Assembly (NCBI GenBank): GCA_030428825.1
Contig: JAUIEL010000195.1
Location: forward strand, 1 to 10,330
Reading direction: 5' to 3'
Origin: a bacterium
GTDB lineage: Bacteria; Planctomycetota; B15-G4; JADJEK01
Length of the DNA: 10,330 nt
Part shown: piece by piece, positions 6,053-10,330 of the stretch
Layout: each line of letters begins with the position of its first letter
Numbering within the stretch: the first letter of the stretch is position 1
Program-made: the position numbers and the translations under genes
Notes under the pieces: model-generated
The model's input: only the letters and a program-made list of their open reading frames with translations
Database searches by the model: none
Told to the model about the DNA's origin: nothing

Positions 6053-9000
6053 ATCGACGCTCACGAACCGCCCCGAGACGGTCGGGTGGAGCGCCGCCGC
6101 GGGGTCGCCGAGCCGGGCGACGAGGGCCGGCCGCGCCTCCTCGGGGACCAGGACGACCAGCGCCTCCCCGGCGAGGAGCGCGCCGCCGCTCCCTTCGGCC
6201 CGAATCCGGACCTCCAGCGCGTCGCCGGCGCGCGCCGCCGCGGCGTCCGTCTCGACCCGCACCTCGCACGCGGCCGCCGGGACGACCGCGACCGAGGGGC
6301 GCCGCACGACCGAGCCGTCGTCGACGACGCACTCGATCCGAAACGGCGCCCGGGCGTCGGCGGGGATCGGGATCGACCACTCGCTCGCGCCGCGGGGGAG
6401 CGTGATCGCCCGCTCGCCGCGCGGCACCACGTCGTGGTAGACGAGCGTCGCCGGTCGGTCGTCGAGCTCCGAGTGGACGGTCAGCCGGAGGGCGGCGCCG
6501 CGCGGCGGGGCGGCGGTCGCCGGGGCGAGCGAGACCGGCACGTCGTCGCCGTCGCCGACGACGGAGAGCGGCCAGGAGCTCCGCACCGGGAGCCCCCGCC
6601 CGCCGTCGACGTCGACGTGCACGCGGTGGGTTCCGGCCGCGGCGAGGCGGAGCGGCACCTCGGCCCGGCCGTTCGCGTCCGTGTCGACCGTCACGTCGAG
6701 CGAGTCCGGGACGGCCGGAGCGGCGTCGACCGTCCGCACCCGGACCCGCAGCGCGGTCCGGACCGGGGCCCCTCGTGCGTCCCGGACCTCGAACGCGAGC
6801 GGAGCGTCGACGCCGGCGAGGGTCGGCAGCCCCTCGGCGAGCCGCCCGAGCGCGCGGACGAGCGGGGCGCGGGAGACGACCGGGACGCTCCGGCGGAGCT
6901 CGATGCCGCGCGCTCGGATCCGAGCCCGGACCCGCCCGGGGAGGGACGTCCGCCGATCCGGGACGTCGAGGGTCACCGCGCCGCCCCGGTCGGTCCGGAC
7001 CGGCGAGAACGCGTCGTCGTCGAGCGCGATCTCGACCCGCTCCTCGGCGAGCGGGGTGCCGTCCCGGTCGACGAGCGTGGCGCGCAGGCGCGCCGTCTCG
7101 CCGCAGAGGAGCGGGAGCGCGGGCGTGGTCCAGACCGCGTCGACCTCCGGCTCGGCGAACGGACCGACCTCGACCGAGGTCCGCGCCACGACCCGGTCGT
7201 CGTCGTTCGTGGCCCCGACGAGCGCCACGTCGATCGTGGTCGGATGGAGGAACGAGGGATCGACCGCGAACGCGTCGGAGATCGTCCCGTTCGGCCCGGG
7301 ATCGACGGGCTCCGACCGGAGGAGGAGGCCGGTCCGCCGGTCGCGCCAGTCGAGGCGGAGCGACCGTTCCGTCCCGGACGGAGCGGTCACGACGCCGAAC
7401 AGCCGGAGGTCGTCCCCGGGGCGCGCCCGCTCGCGGTCGGCGACGAGCCACGCCCTCGCCCGCCGGGGAGGCGCCTCGATCGGGCCGTCCGTCCGCACCG
7501 TCGCCGACGCGACGTGGCCGTCCCGGACCGCGAACACCTCGCGCCGGGCGTCGGTCCCGCGAGCCGGGCCGCTCTCGTCCTCGGGGAGGAGCCGCCCGTC
7601 GCTCGCGACCCGCGCGCGGGGGGCGCCTCCGTCGGCCACGACGCGGGTCCCCCGCGCCGTCGCGACGGCGAGGACGTCGAGGTCGCTCGCGATCACGGCG
7701 GTCCGCGCCTCGAGCCTCCCCGCGCGGACGGTCACGACGGCCGCGCCCGGGCCGTCGAACGCCGGCAGCTCGATCCGCCGTTCGTGCGGCGCGTGGGGAG
7801 CGGCGTCGAGCGCGACCTCGAACGTCGCGTCGGGACGGATGAGACCGACGTCGAGCGCGGTCAGCCCGTCGAGCGTCCCGGCGGCGAGGAAGACCGACTC
7901 CGGGTCGACGCGGTGGAGCTGGACCTCGAGCCGGTCGACGTTCCGGGAGTGCACGACGACGGCGGGGCGGGCGCCGGTCGAGACCGGCCGCGGGGGCTCG
8001 ATCCGGAGGGCCGGGCGCTCCAGCTCGCCGCGCAGCCGGCGGGCCTCCCCGTTTCGCGCGTCGGCCTCGAGGGCGCGGAGGAGCTCGAGGGCGGCCTCGT
8101 ACTCCCCCTTCTCCTCCGCCGTCCAGCGGGCGACGTCGAGCCGCGCGCGGGTCGCCTCGTCCGAGTCCGGGAACCGTCGCGCGACCTCGCGCGCCCGCTC
8201 GATCGCCTCGTCGACGCGCCCCTCGAGGAGCTCCAGCCGGGCGAGCGTCCGGGCGATCCCCGGCACGGCGGCGTCGGTGGGGGAGTGCTCGACGAAGCGG
8301 GCCGCGAGCCCTCGCGCCCGCTCGAACCACCGGGCTCGCCCCTCACCGCGGGCGGAGATCCCCGCCGAGACCGCCGCTTCGAACGCCCCCTTCGCGATCT
8401 CGCCGATCCTCCGGATCGCGGTCCGCGTCACGTCGTCGAGCGGACGTTCCGCCACGACCTCCGACAGCCGCCGAAGCGCCTCCTCCGGCGCGCCGTCCTC
8501 CGCCCGCAGGTCCGCGAGGAGCAGGAGCGCCCGCCCGTCCGCGTCCGGCGACGCGGCGATCCGTTCCAGCCGGTCGACCGCCAGCTCCCGGAGCGGGGGC
8601 CGGGCCGCGAGGGCGCGCGCCACGTCGAGCCTCAGCGCGCCGCGCGCCCGTCGCGCCTCCTCGTCGGCGGGGGGGATCTCCTCCAGCCGGTCGAGCGCCG
8701 CGAGCGCCCCCTCGAGGTCGGCGAGGTCGTCGAGCTCCGACCGCAGGAAGAGGGCGGCGAGGCGAAGGAGGACGTCCGCGGCCCGCGCGGACCCGGGCGC
8801 GCGGTCGGCGAGGCGGAACCAGGCGTCGCGCGCCGCGAGGAGGTCGCCGGCGTCCCGGTGCGCGTTCCCGAGCAGCTCGAGCGCCTCCGACGCCGCGGCC
8901 TCGTCCTCCGGGGCGTCGAGGACCGCGGTCGCGCGTTCGATCCGCTCCGACGGCGGCCTCGACAGCCGGTCGGCGCAACGGAGGAGGTCGAGCCGGACCC

Positions 9001-9562
9001 GGGCCGCGTCCGGTCCGAGCGCGTCGAGCTCCTCGGCCTTCCGGAGCAGCTCGTACGCCGCGCCGTACGGCGGAGTCGACGTCCGGGCGTCCGCCCCGGA
9101 CGGGGGGCGGAGCAGCAGGTCGGCGGCGTCGAGGTAAAGCCGCGCGATCCCGTGCCGTCGCTCGTCCGCCCGCAGCCGCGCCACGACCTCGTCCGTCCGG
9201 TCGAGCGCCTCGAGGTGGCGGTCGAGCCGGGTCAGCACGTCCGCCGCGAGCAGCCGCGCCGGCTGCGCGATCGGCCGGTCCGGCGAGCGGTCGAGGAGCC
9301 GCCGCAGGTCGACGAGCGCCCCGTCCGGATCGGACGTCGCGAGCCGCGTCACCGCGCGGAGGAGGAGCGCCTCGTCGGGGTCGTCGTCCGCGTCGGCCGC
9401 CGCGAGCCGCGCGTCGAGGGTCGCGCGCGCGGCGTCGAAGTCGAGGCGCGCGAGGGCCCGTCGCGCCTCCGCGAGCGGGTCACCGTCCGGCGGCGCGGCC
9501 GGGACGAGCGGGGCGGCGAGGGCGAGGACGAGGGCGATCGGACGGCGGACGGCGCGGCGCAT
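6050..9562 (-). CDS. Secreted TPR and alpha-2-macroglobulin-like protein, N-terminal half (ends at in-frame TAG)
   Basis: The ATG at 9562 is preferred over the GTG at 9574 because GGAGG (9568-9572) lies 5 bases before the ATG and because the protein then starts MRRAVRRPIALVLALA, a clear signal peptide with likely cleavage after VPA near residue 22. There is no lipobox cysteine, so it should be periplasmic or secreted, not a lipoprotein. Residues ~26-508 are Ala/Leu/Arg/Asp-rich paired helices with TPR-like spacing. Then follow an MG1-like domain (~530-626; VVVHSRNVDRLEVQLHRVD), an MG2-type domain at ~700-800 (AWLVADRERARPGDDLRLFG, compare the family's TDRxxYRPGD), further Ig-like MG domains, and at ~1095-1150 the strand pair ACEVRVETD...ARAGDALEVRI with GEALVVLVPEEA, which resembles the end of the bait-region-adjacent domain. 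The protein stops at 1170 residues, just before the domains an A2M needs next; these are in frame downstream of the TAG. Bacterial A2M proteins are thought to trap or block proteases at the cell envelope; the role here is inferred. Confidence 0.9.
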   Translation of the reverse strand: MRRAVRRPIALVLALAAPLVPAAPPDGDPLAEARRALARLDFDAARATLDARLAAADADDDPDEALLLRAVTRLATSDPDGALVDLRRLLDRSPDRPIAQPARLLAADVLTRLDRHLEALDRTDEVVARLRADERRHGIARLYLDAADLLLRPPSGADARTSTPPYGAAYELLRKAEELDALGPDAARVRLDLLRCADRLSRPPSERIERATAVLDAPEDEAAASEALELLGNAHRDAGDLLAARDAWFRLADRAPGSARAADVLLRLAALFLRSELDDLADLEGALAALDRLEEIPPADEEARRARGALRLDVARALAARPPLRELAVDRLERIAASPDADGRALLLLADLRAEDGAPEEALRRLSEVVAERPLDDVTRTAIRRIGEIAKGAFEAAVSAGISARGEGRARWFERARGLAARFVEHSPTDAAVPGIARTLARLELLEGRVDEAIERAREVARRFPDSDEATRARLDVARWTAEEKGEYEAALELLRALEADARNGEARRLRGELERPALRIEPPRPVSTGARPAVVVHSRNVDRLEVQLHRVDPESVFLAAGTLDGLTALDVGLIRPDATFEVALDAAPHAPHERRIELPAFDGPGAAVVTVRAGRLEARTAVIASDLDVLAVATARGTRVVADGGAPRARVASDGRLLPEDESGPARGTDARREVFAVRDGHVASATVRTDGPIEAPPRRARAWLVADRERARPGDDLRLFGVVTAPSGTERSLRLDWRDRRTGLLLRSEPVDPGPNGTISDAFAVDPSFLHPTTIDVALVGATNDDDRVVARTSVEVGPFAEPEVDAVWTTPALPLLCGETARLRATLVDRDGTPLAEERVEIALDDDAFSPVRTDRGGAVTLDVPDRRTSLPGRVRARIRARGIELRRSVPVVSRAPLVRALGRLAEGLPTLAGVDAPLAFEVRDARGAPVRTALRVRVRTVDAAPAVPDSLDVTVDTDANGRAEVPLRLAAAGTHRVHVDVDGGRGLPVRSSWPLSVVGDGDDVPVSLAPATAAPPRGAALRLTVHSELDDRPATLVYHDVVPRGERAITLPRGASEWSIPIPADARAPFRIECVVDDGSVVRRPSVAVVPAAACEVRVETDAAAARAGDALEVRIRAEGSGGALLAGEALVVLVPEEARPALVARLGDPAAALHPTVSGRFVSVD

Positions 9563-9567
9563 GGGAG

Positions 9568-9572
9568 CCTCC
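9568..9572 (-). promoter_or_regulatory. Ribosome binding site deciding the A2M start
   Basis: The minus strand reads gtGGAGGctcccATG. GGAGG sits 5 bases before the ATG at 9562, which is ideal spacing, and it overlaps the alternative GTG at 9574, which therefore is not likely to be the start. Confidence 0.7.
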
Positions 9573-9630
9573 ACGGCCAGGGAACGAGCGGGGCGCGGCG
9601 GAGCGACGGACGACGGGGCCGAGACGCACG

Positions 9631-9664
9631 CCGCTCCACCGGTCCGAACGGACGGGCGGAGCGG
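9631..9664 (-). terminator. Imperfect hairpin between the ClpB-like tail and the A2M gene
   Basis: CCGCTCC (9631-9637) pairs with GGAGCGG (9658-9664). Inside, 9639-9640 pair with 9655-9656 and GTCCG (9642-9646) pairs with CGGAC (9649-9653), with two single mismatches. The structure begins about 33 bases after the TGA of the upstream minus-strand gene at 9698, which suits a terminator. There is no T-run after it, so it may instead lie in the A2M leader. Confidence 0.4.
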
Positions 9665-9669
9665 AGGTT

Positions 9670-9688
9670 CGTCACGACCCCGTCACGA
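9670..9688. repeat. 8-bp direct repeat with 11-bp period
   Basis: CGTCACGA occurs at 9670-9677 and again at 9681-9688, separated by ccc, so the copies lie on the same face of the helix. The pair lies just after the ClpB-like tail's stop and about 110 bases before the A2M start. Tandem half-sites with one-turn spacing are common in operators, but no known factor is recognised. Confidence 0.35.
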
Positions 9689-9697
9689 GCAGATGGT

Positions 9698-10057
9698 TCA
9701 GGAAGAGTCCGAGGCGCCCCCGGAGCTCGGGACGGCGTTCGCGGCGCGTCCGCGGCGGGGATCGCGGTGGACCTTCTCGAACACCAGCGCGCTCCCGACC
9801 TTCGAGACCTTGATCCGCTCGACGCGTTCCCAGTCGGAGAAGTACGTCTCGCGGGCGAGAGGCTGGAGCAGGAGCTGCTCGACGTTCCGCGTCAGGTGGC
9901 GCGCGCCGAACATGGCGTCGTACCCCGTGTCCCCGAGGAACCGGATCGCGGACTCGTCGACCTCGATCTCCTTGCCGTCGACGCGGAAGCGCTCGATCGC
10001 CCGGTCGACCACGAAGTCGACCAGCGGCGGCGGGGTGAAGAACTGCCCGCGGGCGAG
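9698..10057 (-). CDS. ClpB-type D2-small (C-terminal) domain fragment
   Basis: The translation contains IEVDESAIRFLGDTGYDAMF followed by GARHLTRNVEQLLLQPLA, which matches the C-terminal small domain of Clp/HSP100 AAA+ proteins (the GYDpxxGARpLxR...I..pLA pattern), then a basic strand and a short polar tail ending in TGA at 9698. Upstream, in the same frame, FFTPPPLVDFVVDRAIERF continues with clean GC3 codon usage to about 10057, but an in-frame TGA at 10088-10090 closes the frame before any AAA+ core. The only start codon in frame is GTG at 10012, which would cut off the first part of the similarity. Walker A and B motifs and the rest of D2 are missing from this window. A single-base frame change at 10058-10060 would connect it with the PAS sequence upstream. 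Alone it cannot be an unfoldase; it is either the end of a frameshifted gene or a remnant. Confidence 0.6.
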   Translation of the reverse strand, partial: LARGQFFTPPPLVDFVVDRAIERFRVDGKEIEVDESAIRFLGDTGYDAMFGARHLTRNVEQLLLQPLARETYFSDWERVERIKVSKVGSALVFEKVHRDPRRGRAANAVPSSGGASDSS

Positions 10058-10330
10058 CCCGCGCCCGCTGCTCGTGGCGGCGTTGGGTCACGTCCTCGGC
10101 GATGGCGAGCACCTCGTCGGGCCCGCTCGGGATGACGCGCACGTCGTAGTGCCGGTGCCCCCCGGGGGCGTCGACGCGGGTGGAGAAGCGCTGGATCTCC
10201 TGTGTGCGCAGCGTCTCCGCGACCGCCTCGAGGAGCACGCCGCGCACCGCCTCGGGGAGGGGGACGTCGCGGATGTCGAGGTTCGCCCACGCGCGGGTCG
10301 AAGGATCGGCGCGCGCGGTGCCGGAGAGGT
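10058..10330 (-). CDS. PAS-domain protein, 3' part (frame runs off the right edge)
   Basis: The frame is open from the right window edge. The visible protein reads ...ANLDIRDVPLPEAVRGVLLE, then AETLRTQEIQRFSTRVDAPG, GHRHYDVRVIPSGPDEVLAI and AEDVTQRR, the second half of a PAS sensor domain: the connecting helix, a long beta hairpin and the closing D[IV]T-[EQ]RR motif. PAS domains bind small ligands or mediate dimerisation, usually ahead of a kinase or other output domain. The same frame stays open to a TGA at 9672, but beyond about 10058 its translation becomes Arg/Pro-rich and loses GC3 bias, while another frame takes over with the ClpB-like tail. The listed end at 10058 is therefore the end of the supported PAS frame, not a true stop. 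The GTG at 10247 is internal to the domain and is not the start. Confidence 0.65.

Noticed and set aside
1941..8330. A 2129-codon minus-strand open frame overlapping the A2M gene
   Set aside because: It is shifted relative to the A2M frame, its translation is a monotonous Arg/Gly/Pro/Ala string without signal peptide or domains, and the overlapping frame has clear MG and TPR features with GC3 bias.
2285..10135. A 2616-codon open frame on the plus strand opposite the macroglobulin gene
   Set aside because: Its codons coincide exactly with those of the minus-strand gene, so its first codon position is the complement of the gene's third position, which is nearly always G or C. Stop codons need T there, so the frame stays open by composition. 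The translation is Arg/Glu/Pro-rich with no domain.
1..10330. CRISPR arrays, insertion sequences, tRNA or rRNA genes
   Set aside because: No spaced direct repeats of suitable length, no transposase-like translation, no terminal inverted repeats and no RNA-gene motifs were seen on either strand.

Overview
The window is very GC-rich, and codon third positions in the real genes are almost all G or C. Both large coding blocks encode envelope-type proteins (a secreted TPR/macroglobulin-domain giant and a tail-anchored coiled-coil protein). This suggests an environmental high-GC Gram-negative bacterium. A Planctomycetota-like or similar lineage would fit, but nothing in the window fixes the phylum.

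Layout, left to right. (1) 1-729, plus strand: the 3' end of a gene for a Pro/Ala/Glu-rich linker, a long coiled coil and one C-terminal membrane segment, followed by a strong GC hairpin (751-789). (2) 730-1162: an intergenic region, less GC-rich than the rest in its middle part, with a perfect DnaA box (917-925), a second box with one mismatch in the opposite orientation (1047-1055), some degenerate copies, a TTGACA element and a hairpin over the next gene's ribosome binding site. (3) 1163-2080, plus: a complete EamA/DMT-family transporter. (4) 2090-9562, minus: one continuous reading frame for a secreted alpha-2-macroglobulin-like protein of about 2490 codons, interrupted by a single in-frame TAG at 6050-6052. 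The N-terminal half (6050-9562) has a signal peptide, TPR-like helices and MG domains. The C-terminal half (2090-6019 and the ten codons before it) has the Gly-rich bait-like segment, the A2M core domain, a thioester-domain-like region without its Cys-Gln motif, more TPR-like helices and a second MG1-like domain. (5) 9563-9697: a non-coding gap with a hairpin and an 8-bp direct repeat of 11-bp period. (6) 9698-10330, minus: a ClpB-type D2-small C-terminal tail and, upstream in another frame, the end of a PAS domain. Dropping one G at 10058-10060 would join the two.

The transporter and the macroglobulin gene converge and are separated by only 9 bp. There is no clear operon across the window. 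The most interesting points are the interrupted giant A2M protein with TPR-MG1 modules at both ends, the DnaA-box cluster, and the PAS/ClpB-tail junction.
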